Positions 26,310 through 33,946 of a stretch of 64,000 nucleotides of DNA are shown piece after piece. The DNA is from Micromonospora sp. MA102 (GTDB lineage Bacteria; Actinomycetota; Actinomycetes; Mycobacteriales; Micromonosporaceae). The notes below the pieces were generated by a model. That model was given only the letters and a program-made list of their open reading frames with translations. It was not told the origin of the DNA and did not search any database. Where the stretch lies: assembly GCF_025460765.1 (NCBI RefSeq), contig NZ_JAMWEG010000008.1, forward strand, positions 186,001 through 250,000. The letters run 5' to 3'. The position numbers and the translations under genes were made by a program. How positions within the stretch are numbered: position 1 is the first letter of the stretch; every line of letters starts with the position of its first letter.

Positions 26310-28490
26310 ATGGCGACCCTGCTGTACCGGCTCGGCCGGGCATCGTTGCGCCGACGGCGACTCGTCGCCGTCGTGTGGCTCGTCGTACTCGTCGGCCTCG
26401 GCCTCGCCGCGGCCACCCTGAAGGGCCCGACGGCGAGCAACTTCACCATGCCGGGCACCGAGTCGCAGAAGGCGATCGACCTGCTCGCCGACCGGTTCCC
26501 GGCGGCCAGCGGCGCCACCGGCACCATCGCCGTCAAGGCCCCCCGGGCGGGCCAGCTCACCACGCCTGAGGGACAGGCGATCGTCAAGCAGGTCACCCAG
26601 GAGGCGGCCACGCTGCCCGGTGTGGTCGGCGCGGTCGACCCGTACCAGGCGCAGGCGCTCACCCCGGACGGCCGGTTCGCCCTCATCCAGGTGCAGTTCC
26701 AGGGCCGGGCCGACGACGTGACCGACGCCCAGCGCGACGCGTACGAGAAGGTCGGCGCGCAGGCCGAGGCGCAGGGCTGGCAGATCGCCCCCGGCGGCGA
26801 GGTGCTCAACTCCGAGCCGGAGGTCGGCTCCACCGAGGCGCTCGGCGTGCTGGTCGCGGCGATCGTCCTGGTCATCACCTTCGGCTCGCTCGTCGCGGCC
26901 GGCATGACCATGCTGAACGCGCTGATCGGCGTCGGCGTCGGCATGGCCGGCCTGTACGCGCTCAGCGGCGCGGTCGAGCTGACCAGCACGGCGCCCATCC
27001 TGGCCCTGATGCTCGGCCTCGCGGTCGGCATCGACTACTCGCTCTTCATCACCTCCCGGCACCGGCAGAACCTGCTCGACGGCCTGTCCCCCGAGGAGGC
27101 GGTCGGCCGGGCGGTCGGCACGGCCGGCTCCGCCGTGGTCTTCGCCGGCGCCACCGTGGTGGTCGCGCTCGCCGGCCTGGCCGTGGTGGGCATCCCGTTC
27201 CTCACCGTCATGGGCCTCGCCGCCGCCGGCACCGTCAGCGTGGCCGTGCTGGTGGCGATCACCCTGGCTCCGGCGCTGCTCGGGTTCGCCGGCCGGAAGG
27301 TGCTTCCGCGCAAGCTGCGCGACCGCAGGGCGGTCGAGGATCCGGGCACCGGCTCGGAGGACCGCTCGGGCTTCGGCTTCCGCTGGGCGCACTGGGTGAC
27401 CCGGCTGCGCATCCCGGTCATCCTGGTCGGCCTGCTCGGCCTCGGCCTGCTCGCCATCCCCGCCCAGGACATGCGGCTGGCCCTGCCGGACGCGGCCACG
27501 GCCGCCGAGGGCAGCCCGGCCCGGGTCAGCAACGACCTCATCCGGGAGGGCTTCGGCGAGGGCTTCACGGGCCGGCTCGCGGTGGTCGTCACCGCCGACT
27601 CGCCGCAGGCCACCCAGGCCGCCGTGCCGCAGGTGACCGCGCTGATCCAGAAGACCGACGGGGTGCTGGCGGTGGCGCCGCCGCAGCTCGACCAGACCGG
27701 CCGCACCGCGCTGCTCGGGGTGATCCCGAAGACCGGGCCGACCGACGCGGCCACCGAGACGCTCGTGCACGACATCCGCGCCCAGGTCGGCGACATCCAG
27801 AACGCCGACGTGCTGCTGACCGGCGTCACCGCCATCGGCATCGACGTGTCGGAGAAGCTCTCCGACGCGCTGCCGGTCTACCTGCTGCTGGTGGTCGGCC
27901 TGTCGGTGCTGCTGCTCATGCTGGTGTTCCGGTCGATCCTGGTGCCGGTGAAGGCCGCGCTGGGCTTCCTGCTCACCGTGGCGGCCACCTTCGGCATCAC
28001 GGTCGCGGTCTTCCAGCAGGGCCACCTGGCCGACCTGGTCGGGCTGGACACTCCGGGCCCGCTGGTCAGCTTCCTGCCGATCCTGCTCATCGGCATCCTG
28101 TTCGGCCTGGCCATGGACTACGAGGTCTTCCTGGTGTCCCGGATGCGCGAGGACTTCGTCCACGGCGACACCGCCCGCCAGGCCACCATCAACGGGATGG
28201 GCCACGGCGCCCGGGTGGTCACCGCCGCCGCGCTGATCATGATCTCGGTGTTCGGTGGCTTCGTCTTCCTGGACGACCCGGTCATCAAGTCGATGGGCTT
28301 CGCGCTCGCGATCGGTGTCGCCATCGACGCCTTCGTGGTCCGGATGACCATCGTCCCGGCGGTGATGTCGCTGCTCGACAACGCCGCCTGGTGGCTTCCG
28401 CGCTGGCTCGGCAGGATCCTGCCCAACGTGGACGTCGAGGGCGAGGGCCTGCGCGCCCACCTCGCCGAGCGCGAGCCCGCCCAGGTGTGA
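26310..28490 (+). CDS. MMPL-family RND transporter
   Basis: A 726-aa membrane protein with the MMPL/YdfJ layout: an N-terminal TM, an extracytoplasmic loop (FTMPGTESQKAIDLL), six TMs with ALMLGLAVGIDYSLFI (transport Asp-Tyr pair), then a repeat half with ILLIGILFGLAMDYEVFLVS and a matching TM bundle. Relatives export lipids, drugs or metabolites. The 30-base distance and shared direction with tetR indicate an operon. ATG 26310 has AAGGAA upstream. Confidence 0.93.
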   Translation: MATLLYRLGRASLRRRRLVAVVWLVVLVGLGLAAATLKGPTASNFTMPGTESQKAIDLLADRFPAASGATGTIAVKAPRAGQLTTPEGQAIVKQVTQEAATLPGVVGAVDPYQAQALTPDGRFALIQVQFQGRADDVTDAQRDAYEKVGAQAEAQGWQIAPGGEVLNSEPEVGSTEALGVLVAAIVLVITFGSLVAAGMTMLNALIGVGVGMAGLYALSGAVELTSTAPILALMLGLAVGIDYSLFITSRHRQNLLDGLSPEEAVGRAVGTAGSAVVFAGATVVVALAGLAVVGIPFLTVMGLAAAGTVSVAVLVAITLAPALLGFAGRKVLPRKLRDRRAVEDPGTGSEDRSGFGFRWAHWVTRLRIPVILVGLLGLGLLAIPAQDMRLALPDAATAAEGSPARVSNDLIREGFGEGFTGRLAVVVTADSPQATQAAVPQVTALIQKTDGVLAVAPPQLDQTGRTALLGVIPKTGPTDAATETLVHDIRAQVGDIQNADVLLTGVTAIGIDVSEKLSDALPVYLLLVVGLSVLLLMLVFRSILVPVKAALGFLLTVAATFGITVAVFQQGHLADLVGLDTPGPLVSFLPILLIGILFGLAMDYEVFLVSRMREDFVHGDTARQATINGMGHGARVVTAAALIMISVFGGFVFLDDPVIKSMGFALAIGVAIDAFVVRMTIVPAVMSLLDNAAWWLPRWLGRILPNVDVEGEGLRAHLAEREPAQV

Positions 28491-28502
28491 CGCGGGGACC
28501 TG

Positions 28503-28527
28503 CCCGGCCGGTCAGACGCCGGCCGGG
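28503..28527. terminator. Hairpin between convergent MMPL and erythromycin-esterase genes
   Basis: CCCGGCCGG pairs with CCGGCCGGG across a 7-base loop. It includes the last codons of the esterase gene and lies 12 bases past the MMPL stop, so it may end both transcripts. Confidence 0.6.
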
Positions 28528-29828
28528 TAGGTCTCCATCTCGCCCGGGGTGGCCAGCGCCGGCAGCGGGTGCAGCGCGGTCGCCTCGTCGCACCAGATGA
28601 ACGCGTCGTAGCGCTCGCCCAGCCGGGTCGGCACGTAGTTGCCCCAGGACTCGAAGCTCGGGTCGTAGACCACCCCGATGGCCCGGTGGTCGGCTTCGCC
28701 GGTCACCCACTCCGGCTGGTCCTCGCCGCCGAAGACCAGCACCGCCCGCTCCGGCATCAGCTCGTGCAGCCGCCGTTCCACCGAGCCCTCCCGGGCCGGC
28801 GGCACCGTCATGGCCTCGGCCGGCGAACCCCAGCGCGGCGCGGCGACCACCGTGCCCCGGTAGCTGCCGAAGCCGACCAGCACCACGGCGTCCCGGCCGT
28901 GCCGTTCCCGGCCGAGCTGGCCGATGTTCACCAACCCGTCCGCCGCCATGTCGGTGGCGCGGGCGTCACCGACGTGCGTGTTGTGGGCCCAGACGATTCC
29001 GCGCGCCTGCGGGCCGTAGCGGTCGAGCAGCCGGTCCAGCGTGTCGGTCATGTGGACGTCGCGGATGTTCCAGGACTCCGGGCCGCCGCCGACCATGGCC
29101 CGGTAGTAGCGCTCCGCGCCGGCCACCACCTCCGCGTTCTGCCAGGCCGCGAAGCGGTCCGCGCCGTCGGCGGCGGCCTGTTCGCGGGTACGCGCCAGCA
29201 GCCGGACCACCTCCTCCTCGCACCGGGCCGAGACGAACCGGCTGGCCGCGGCGTAGTCCTCGATCCGCTTGCCGTACGGCTCGAAGCACCGGTACGCCTC
29301 CTGCGCCGCCTCCAGGGAGGCCGGCTCCTCCTCGCCCAGGTAGTCGAAGATGGCCTGCATCGACTCCCAGAGGCTGTAGACGTCCAGGCCGTGGAAGCCG
29401 GCCCGCTCCCCCTCGGGGCGTTCCAGGTTCCACGCCCGTAGCCAGCGGCAGAACCGGGCCACCTCGGCGTTGGCCCACATCCAGGTCGGCCAGCGCTCGA
29501 AACCCTCCAGCGCGGCCTGCGGATCGGCCGACGCGCCCGGTACGCCCACCACCGAGCAGTTCACCCGGTCGCAGTCCGGCCAGTCCCCCTCCACCGCGAC
29601 GAAGTCGAAGCCCTGTTCGGCGATGAGCCGCCGGGTCAGTTGCTCGCGTAGCCGGTAGTAGTCGTAGCTGCCGTGCGTCGCCTCGCCGATCATGACGATC
29701 CGCGCGTCCCGGACGCGTTCCAGCAGCGGGTCGAAGTCGCTCGGCGCGCCGAGCCGCTGTACCAGCATGCGAGCGGCTACCCGGGACCCGTCCGGGCAAA
29801 CCGTCGCCACGGCCGGGCCGGCGGGCAT
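28512..29828 (-). CDS. Erythromycin esterase-family protein
   Basis: A 438-aa member of the Ere/succinoglycan-biosynthesis-like hydrolase family. IGEATHGSYDYYRLRE has the catalytic Glu and His, VAVEGDWPDC the next conserved acid, and IVWAHNTHVGDAR the second His. True Ere enzymes open the macrolide lactone ring; many environmental members have other or unknown substrates, so macrolide activity is not proven. The locus context (an erm gene 230 bases away) favours a resistance role. ATG 29828 is preferred; an in-frame GTG is at 29840. Confidence 0.88.
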   Translation of the reverse strand: MPAGPAVATVCPDGSRVAARMLVQRLGAPSDFDPLLERVRDARIVMIGEATHGSYDYYRLREQLTRRLIAEQGFDFVAVEGDWPDCDRVNCSVVGVPGASADPQAALEGFERWPTWMWANAEVARFCRWLRAWNLERPEGERAGFHGLDVYSLWESMQAIFDYLGEEEPASLEAAQEAYRCFEPYGKRIEDYAAASRFVSARCEEEVVRLLARTREQAAADGADRFAAWQNAEVVAGAERYYRAMVGGGPESWNIRDVHMTDTLDRLLDRYGPQARGIVWAHNTHVGDARATDMAADGLVNIGQLGRERHGRDAVVLVGFGSYRGTVVAAPRWGSPAEAMTVPPAREGSVERRLHELMPERAVLVFGGEDQPEWVTGEADHRAIGVVYDPSFESWGNYVPTRLGERYDAFIWCDEATALHPLPALATPGEMETYPAGV

Positions 29829-29858
29829 GGCGCCCCGCACAGCGGGTAGCCCGCCGGC

Positions 29859-30050
29859 ATGACCGTCACCGGGGCGCAGTTGCAGGAGTTCCTGGCCGGG
29901 CTCGACTACCCGGTCTCCCGCGCGGACCTGGTCCGCTGGGGCCAGGAGAACGGCGCCAGCACCGAGATGTTGCAGATGCTCAGGGCGCTGCCGGCGGAGG
30001 AGTTCGACACCCCCGCCGAGCTGGGCGAGGCGCTCAACACCCTGGTCTGA
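29859..30050 (+). CDS. DUF2795 protein
   Basis: A 63-aa soluble protein matching DUF2795 throughout: QEFLAGLDYPVSRADLVRWG, then LRALPAEEFDTPAELGEALN. The domain is small and helical, common in actinobacteria, with no known function. It is divergent from the esterase and convergent with erm. Confidence 0.88.
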   Translation: MTVTGAQLQEFLAGLDYPVSRADLVRWGQENGASTEMLQMLRALPAEEFDTPAELGEALNTLV

Positions 30051-30056
30051 GCCGGG

Positions 30057-30875
30057 TCACCACCCGTCCCGGCCGGGGTGCCCGGCGTGCAGCAGCCGGA
30101 ACAGCACGAGCCACTGCTCGGGCCAGACCAGCCCGACCGGGGTGTCCGGCGCGAGGCGGGCGGCCCGCAGCGCACCGTCGACCCGCCGGCGCGGGTGGCC
30201 GGTGCGCAGCGAGGCGGCCAGCGAGCCGCCCACCCCGCCGAAGCCCAGCTCCACCATCCGCCGGTACGCGGGCAGCGCCGCCCGGGGCAGCAGCGGCTCC
30301 GGGCGGCGGTCCACACGCAGCAGCCCGCCGTCGGCGGCGGGCACCGGCCGGAACGCGCCCCGGGGCACCCGGCCGGCCAGCCGCCAGTGGTGCTGGGGCC
30401 AGGTGAGCACGGTGAGCCGGCTCCACCGGCCGTGGTCGCCGGTGCGCTTGCGCGCGTAGTCGAGCTGGGTGAGCAGGGTGGCCGACCGCAGGCCGGGAGC
30501 GGCGAGGCACCAGCGGACCACGGCGGCGGTCAGCGACCAGGGAATGTTGCCGACCACCGCGAACGGCTCGGCGGGCGGGACGGCGGCCAGGAAGTCGGCG
30601 GCCCGGACCTCGACGTGCGGCAGGTCCGCGCAGGCCGCGGCCAGCTCCGGCAGCACGGCCGGGTCCACCTCGTACGCGAGCAGCCGGCCGCACCGGGCGG
30701 CGAGCGGCCGGGTCAGCTGGCCGCGCCCGGCGCCCACCTCCAGCAGCAGGTCGTCCGGGCCGGGGCGGGCGGCCCGGAGCACCCGCGCGACGGCGGCCGG
30801 GTCGGCGAGGAAGTTCTGGGACAGCGCGCGACGGGACCGGTCGCGTGCGGTGGTACGGAATCGGCGGGGCGCCAC
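30057..30875 (-). CDS. erm: Erm-type 23S rRNA adenine-N6 methyltransferase
   Basis: A 272-aa SAM-dependent methyltransferase of the KsgA/Erm family. The N-terminal SQNFLADPAAVARVL, the SAM motif LLEVGAGRGQLTRPLA, DFLAAVPPAEPFAVVGNIPW (motif IV) and RKRTGDHGRWSRLTVLTWP match Erm(E)-like enzymes rather than KsgA. Erm proteins methylate A2058 (E. coli numbering) of 23S rRNA and give macrolide-lincosamide-streptogramin B resistance. The start is GTG 30875 with AGGA 7 bases before it; the frame stays open to 30995. A leader with competing hairpins and a short ORF precede it. This could be intrinsic or producer-type resistance; no macrolide cluster is in the window. Confidence 0.9.
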   Translation of the reverse strand: MAPRRFRTTARDRSRRALSQNFLADPAAVARVLRAARPGPDDLLLEVGAGRGQLTRPLAARCGRLLAYEVDPAVLPELAAACADLPHVEVRAADFLAAVPPAEPFAVVGNIPWSLTAAVVRWCLAAPGLRSATLLTQLDYARKRTGDHGRWSRLTVLTWPQHHWRLAGRVPRGAFRPVPAADGGLLRVDRRPEPLLPRAALPAYRRMVELGFGGVGGSLAASLRTGHPRRRVDGALRAARLAPDTPVGLVWPEQWLVLFRLLHAGHPGRDGW

Positions 30876-30883
30876 GGGATCGT

Positions 30884-30942
30884 CCTGTCTGTCGCCGGAC
30901 GGCGACGGGAACGGACAGGCGGCGCGGAGGCGGGCCTGTCCG
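30884..30942 (-). promoter_or_regulatory. Attenuator-like alternative hairpins before erm
   Basis: In transcript order segment A is 30942-30934, B is 30920-30912 and C is 30889-30884. A and B form a 9-bp perfect stem (CGGACAGGC/GCCTGTCCG). B can instead pair with C (CCTGTC/GACAGG) over an inner stem 30891-30896/30901-30906. C includes part of the erm ribosome site AGGA (30886-30883), so B:C hides it and A:B frees it. This is the layout of translational attenuation known for erm genes, but GC-rich DNA makes chance pairing likely enough that testing is needed. Confidence 0.45.
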
Positions 30943-31078
30943 AGCGGATCGGGACTCGGACGACCCTGGAGATTCGGCGGGGACGCGGCGGCCACACCCC
31001 GGGTCGGGGCGGACGGCGGCGCACCGGGCAGCCGGCGGCGGCCGGCCCGCTCAGGGGCCGGCGGTGCGGACGGTCAGG
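30943..31078 (-). other. Spacer between leader ORF and erm hairpins
   Basis: Part of the 368-base stretch between erm and the oxidoreductase gene. I see no convincing gene; the open frames here are Pro/Arg-rich, which is typical of non-coding GC-rich sequence. Confidence 0.4.
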
Positions 31079-31198
31079 TCAGGCGCGGTGGGCGTCCCGG
31101 CCGGCCAGGGCCGGGCGCCGGACCCGCGGGCGGGCGACCAGGAGGAGCCCCCGCGCGGCCGGCGCGACGGCCACGTCGATCAGGGCATGCGTGAACAT
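31079..31198 (-). CDS. Small ORF (39 aa) upstream of erm, candidate leader peptide
   Basis: ATG 31198 to TGA 31079, 39 codons, with all but one third positions G or C after the ATG, as in real genes here. The peptide starts MFTHALIDVAVAPAARGLLL and continues with an Arg-rich half containing ARPRVRRP. R-x-R motifs are known macrolide-dependent stall sites in erm leader peptides. TAGCCT (31211-31206) lies 7 bases before the ATG and fits a -10 box of a leaderless message. It ends 203 bases before the erm start, longer than classical leaders, so coupling to the hairpins is uncertain. It could also be an unrelated small gene. Confidence 0.4.
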   Translation of the reverse strand: MFTHALIDVAVAPAARGLLLVARPRVRRPALAGRDAHRA

Positions 31199-31243
31199 GC
31201 CGGCCAGGCTAGCGGCGGCCCGGCCGGCCCGCGACGGAATTCC

Positions 31244-32140
31244 TCAGAGGTCGACGGTGCGCCGCTCGCTGCGGGCGGTCTCGGCGGCGTCCAGCACCGC
31301 CACCACCTCACGCCCGAACCGGACGTCGCAGCGGTGGTCGCGGGTGCCCGCGTCGACCTCCTCCAGCAGCTGGTCGATGGCCGTGCCGAACGCCTGGAGC
31401 ACGCTGCCGTCGCCGGGCGGGACGGTCTCGGTGCCGTTCTCGCCGAAGAAGACGAAGTCCCGGGTGACCGCCTCGGCCGGCGCGTCGAGGGTGAGGGAGA
31501 GGGTGCTGGTGGCGCCGCCGTCATGGGTGAGCAGCAGGTGCACCAGGCCGCTCGGGCCGTCCATGGCGGCGACCCGGTTGACCCGGCCGAGCACCGGCAG
31601 GATCAGCGACAGCGCGTGCGGGCCGATGTCCCAGAGCGCGCCCCGGTCGCGCCGCCACTGCGAGTTCCCGTACGGGTTCCCCGGCTGGTAGATCGAGGCG
31701 AACATGGTCGCCCGGGCGTGCTGCCAGCCGCCGGCCGCCGCCGTCGAGGCGAGGAAGCCGGTGACGTTCGGGTGGAACCGCTGGGTGAAGAAGACCACCG
31801 AGGCCACCCCGGACGCCTGCGCGGCGGCGACCACCCGGTCGGCGTCGGCGAGGCTCAGCGCCAGCGGCTTGTCCAGCAGCAGGTGCCGCCCGGCGGTGGC
31901 GGCCCGGACGGCGATCTCGGCCTGGACGTCCGGCGGCAGCGCCACGGCGATCGCGTCGCAGGCGGCGAGCAGGGCGTCCACGTCCTCGAAGACCGGTACG
32001 CCGTGCCGGGTGGCCAGCGTGGCGGCCTTCGCCCGGTCACGCCCCCAGACCCCGGCCAGCTCGGCCCGCGGGTGCGCGTCGATGGCCGCGGCGTGCGTCT
32101 CCGCCGCCCAGTGACCCGTGCCGAACAAGCCGAACCGCAC
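31244..32140 (-). CDS. Gfo/Idh/MocA-family oxidoreductase
   Basis: A 298-aa NAD(P)-dependent sugar or inositol dehydrogenase-like protein. The Rossmann start MRFGLFGTGHWAAETHAAAI is followed by LLLDKPLALS (EKP motif with Asp for Glu) near residue 91 and by QWRRDRGALWDIGPHALSLI, which holds the catalytic-site Asp and His. It is shorter than typical members (330-380 aa). The substrate is unknown. It starts at GTG 32140. Confidence 0.88.
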   Translation of the reverse strand: MRFGLFGTGHWAAETHAAAIDAHPRAELAGVWGRDRAKAATLATRHGVPVFEDVDALLAACDAIAVALPPDVQAEIAVRAATAGRHLLLDKPLALSLADADRVVAAAQASGVASVVFFTQRFHPNVTGFLASTAAAGGWQHARATMFASIYQPGNPYGNSQWRRDRGALWDIGPHALSLILPVLGRVNRVAAMDGPSGLVHLLLTHDGGATSTLSLTLDAPAEAVTRDFVFFGENGTETVPPGDGSVLQAFGTAIDQLLEEVDAGTRDHRCDVRFGREVVAVLDAAETARSERRTVDL

Positions 32141-32254
32141 CAGGACCCCCTGCTGTCGTCCTCCGCCACGGCGTACGCCGGTGGCCGTGATCCACGCTAG
32201 TCGCCCGGCCCGCCCGGCGCGCCGCGACCCCGCCGGAGAGCCGGGCGACGGTGG

Positions 32255-32273
32255 CTACTACGAGGATTAGTAG
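32255..32273. promoter_or_regulatory. CTACTA-N7-TAGTAG inverted repeat
   Basis: A 6-bp perfect inverted repeat in the divergent region before the two membrane genes. TAGGCT at 32271-32276 could be a -10 box overlapping it. The shape resembles BlaI-type operators (TACTAC-like arms), but no BlaI gene is in the window. Confidence 0.4.
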
Positions 32274-32311
32274 GCTGTGCCGGTGAACTCGACTGCGCCG
32301 GAACGGCGTCG

Positions 32312-32707
32312 ATGACCACCGCCGCGGCGGCGGGCTCGCCGGTGGACGGGATCCTCGCGACGGCCTCGATCGTGCTGTCGCTCCTCATCGCGGTCTGGGC
32401 CCTGGTGGCGGCGGTACGCCACCGCGCGCCCGACCGGCTCCAGTTCGTCGGCCTGGCCGTGCTGGAGGTGGGCCTGCTGGCGCTCACCGTGGTGGCGCTG
32501 GTCGCGCTCGGCGGCGGCGAGCGGCCGGGCGAGCCGGGGGCGTTCTTCGGCTACCTGGTGACGCTGGTCTGCCTGCCGCCGCTCGCCTGGGTGCTGGCCC
32601 GGATGGAGCCGACCCGGTGGGGCTCGGCGATCGTCTGCGCCGTCTGCCTGGTCACCCCGGTGGTGGTGGTCCGGTTGCAGCAGACCTGGGAGGTCGTCGG
32701 TGGCTGA
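32312..32707 (+). CDS. Hypothetical integral membrane protein
   Basis: A 131-aa protein with four predicted hydrophobic segments (for example ATASIVLSLLIAVWALVAAV and VGLAVLEVGLLALTVVALVA). I recognise no family with confidence. It overlaps the next membrane gene by 8 bases, so the two are a translationally coupled pair, possibly subunits of one small complex. Confidence 0.8.
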   Translation: MTTAAAAGSPVDGILATASIVLSLLIAVWALVAAVRHRAPDRLQFVGLAVLEVGLLALTVVALVALGGGERPGEPGAFFGYLVTLVCLPPLAWVLARMEPTRWGSAIVCAVCLVTPVVVVRLQQTWEVVGG

Positions 32708-33104
32708 GCAGCGGGCGACGAACCGGGGGCCGGGCCGGTTGCTGATCGCGGTCTACATCCTCTTCGCCATCGCCGCGACCTCGCGGGCCGGGCTCCAGAT
32801 CGCCACGAAGTTCGACGAGGCGCCGGTGGCGTACCTGCTCTCCGCGCTGGCCGCGCTCATCTACATCGTGGCGGCGGTCGGGCTGGCCCGGGCCGGGCAC
32901 ACCGGCCGCCGGGTCGCGCTGGCCTGCTGCTCGGTGGAGCTGGTCGGGGTGGTCGGCGTCGGCATCCTGAGCCTGGCCGACCGGGAGCTGTTCCCGGACG
33001 AGACGGTCTGGTCGGGCTTCGGCAGCGGCTACGGCTACATCCCGCTGGTGCTGCCGGTGCTCGGCCTGTTCTGGCTCTGGCGCACCCGGCACGATCCCGC
33101 CTGA
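32700..33104 (+). CDS. Hypothetical integral membrane protein
   Basis: A 134-aa protein starting at GTG 32700 inside the end of the preceding gene. Four hydrophobic segments are seen (LLIAVYILFAIAATSRAG, YLLSALAALIYIVAAVGL, a third and a fourth), with a conserved-looking acidic loop ADRELFPDETVW between the third and fourth. It resembles conserved actinobacterial membrane proteins of unknown role. Confidence 0.8.
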   Translation: MAEQRATNRGPGRLLIAVYILFAIAATSRAGLQIATKFDEAPVAYLLSALAALIYIVAAVGLARAGHTGRRVALACCSVELVGVVGVGILSLADRELFPDETVWSGFGSGYGYIPLVLPVLGLFWLWRTRHDPA

Positions 33105-33132
33105 GGGGCCGTGCCGGGCGCGCCCGCCCGGG

Positions 33133-33891
33133 TCAGTCCTTGGGACCGCCGGCGACGTAGATGACCTGGCCGGAGACGAAGGACGCGCCCTCGCTGGCCA
33201 GGAACGAGATGGTGTGGGCGACGTCCTCCGGCCGGCCGGTGCGGCGCACCGGGATCTCCGCGGCGGCGTGCTGCTGGAGCGCCTCGAAGTCGACCTTCAT
33301 GCGGGCCGCCGTGGCGGCCGTCATGTCGGTGACGATGAAGCCCGGCGCGACCGCGTTGACGGTCACCCCGAACGGGCCCAGCTCGATGGCGAGGGTCTTG
33401 GTGAAGCCCTGCAGGCCGGCCTTGGCCGCCGAGTAGTTCGCCTGGCCCCGGTTGCCCAGCGCCGAGGTGCTGGAGAGGTTGACGATCCGGCCCCACTTCC
33501 GCTCGACCATGTGCTTCTGGGTGGCCTGGCTGAACAGGAACGCCCCGCGCAGGTGCACGCCCATGACGGTGTCCCAGTCGGCGTCGGTCATCTTGAACAG
33601 CAGGTTGTCGCGGAGCACGCCGGCGTTGTTGACCAGCACGGTCGGCGCGCCCAGCCCGGCGGCGACCCGCTCCACGGCGGCCTCCACCTGGGCCCGGTCG
33701 GACACGTCGGCGCCGACGCCGAGAGCCCGCCCGCCGGCGGCGGCGATGGCGTCCACGGTCTCCTTGGTCGCCGACTCCTCGATGTCGACCACGGCGACGG
33801 CCATGCCGTCGGCGGCCAGCCGGCGGGCGGTGGCCGCGCCGATGCCGCGCGCGGCTCCGGTCACGATGGCGACGCGGGGCTCCTCCGACAT
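33133..33891 (-). CDS. fabG: 3-oxoacyl-ACP reductase-like SDR
   Basis: A 252-aa classical short-chain dehydrogenase. NADP-binding TGAARGIGAAT, NNAGVLRDN, and the Ser140/Tyr153/Lys157 catalytic set in NLSST and YSAAK are all present, as is the C-terminal GQVIYVAGG. It probably reduces 3-oxoacyl-ACP or acyl-CoA. It stands alone, away from a fatty-acid synthase cluster, so it may be one of several FabG paralogues. Confidence 0.9.
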   Translation of the reverse strand: MSEEPRVAIVTGAARGIGAATARRLAADGMAVAVVDIEESATKETVDAIAAAGGRALGVGADVSDRAQVEAAVERVAAGLGAPTVLVNNAGVLRDNLLFKMTDADWDTVMGVHLRGAFLFSQATQKHMVERKWGRIVNLSSTSALGNRGQANYSAAKAGLQGFTKTLAIELGPFGVTVNAVAPGFIVTDMTAATAARMKVDFEALQQHAAAEIPVRRTGRPEDVAHTISFLASEGASFVSGQVIYVAGGPKD

Positions 33892-33946
33892 GATTACCTC
33901 CCGGTAACTTGGGCTCGATCGAAGGAGCTTAACGCCGGGCCGGCCG

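Noticed and set aside
30034..31024. Other frames over erm and its leader (a 219-codon and a 103-codon minus-strand frame)
   Set aside because: They overlap the erm frame or run without a stop into it, and lack any domain; the erm frame carries all motifs.
28512..31243. Part of a macrolide biosynthetic cluster
   Set aside because: There are no polyketide synthase, glycosyltransferase or P450 genes in the surrounding region.
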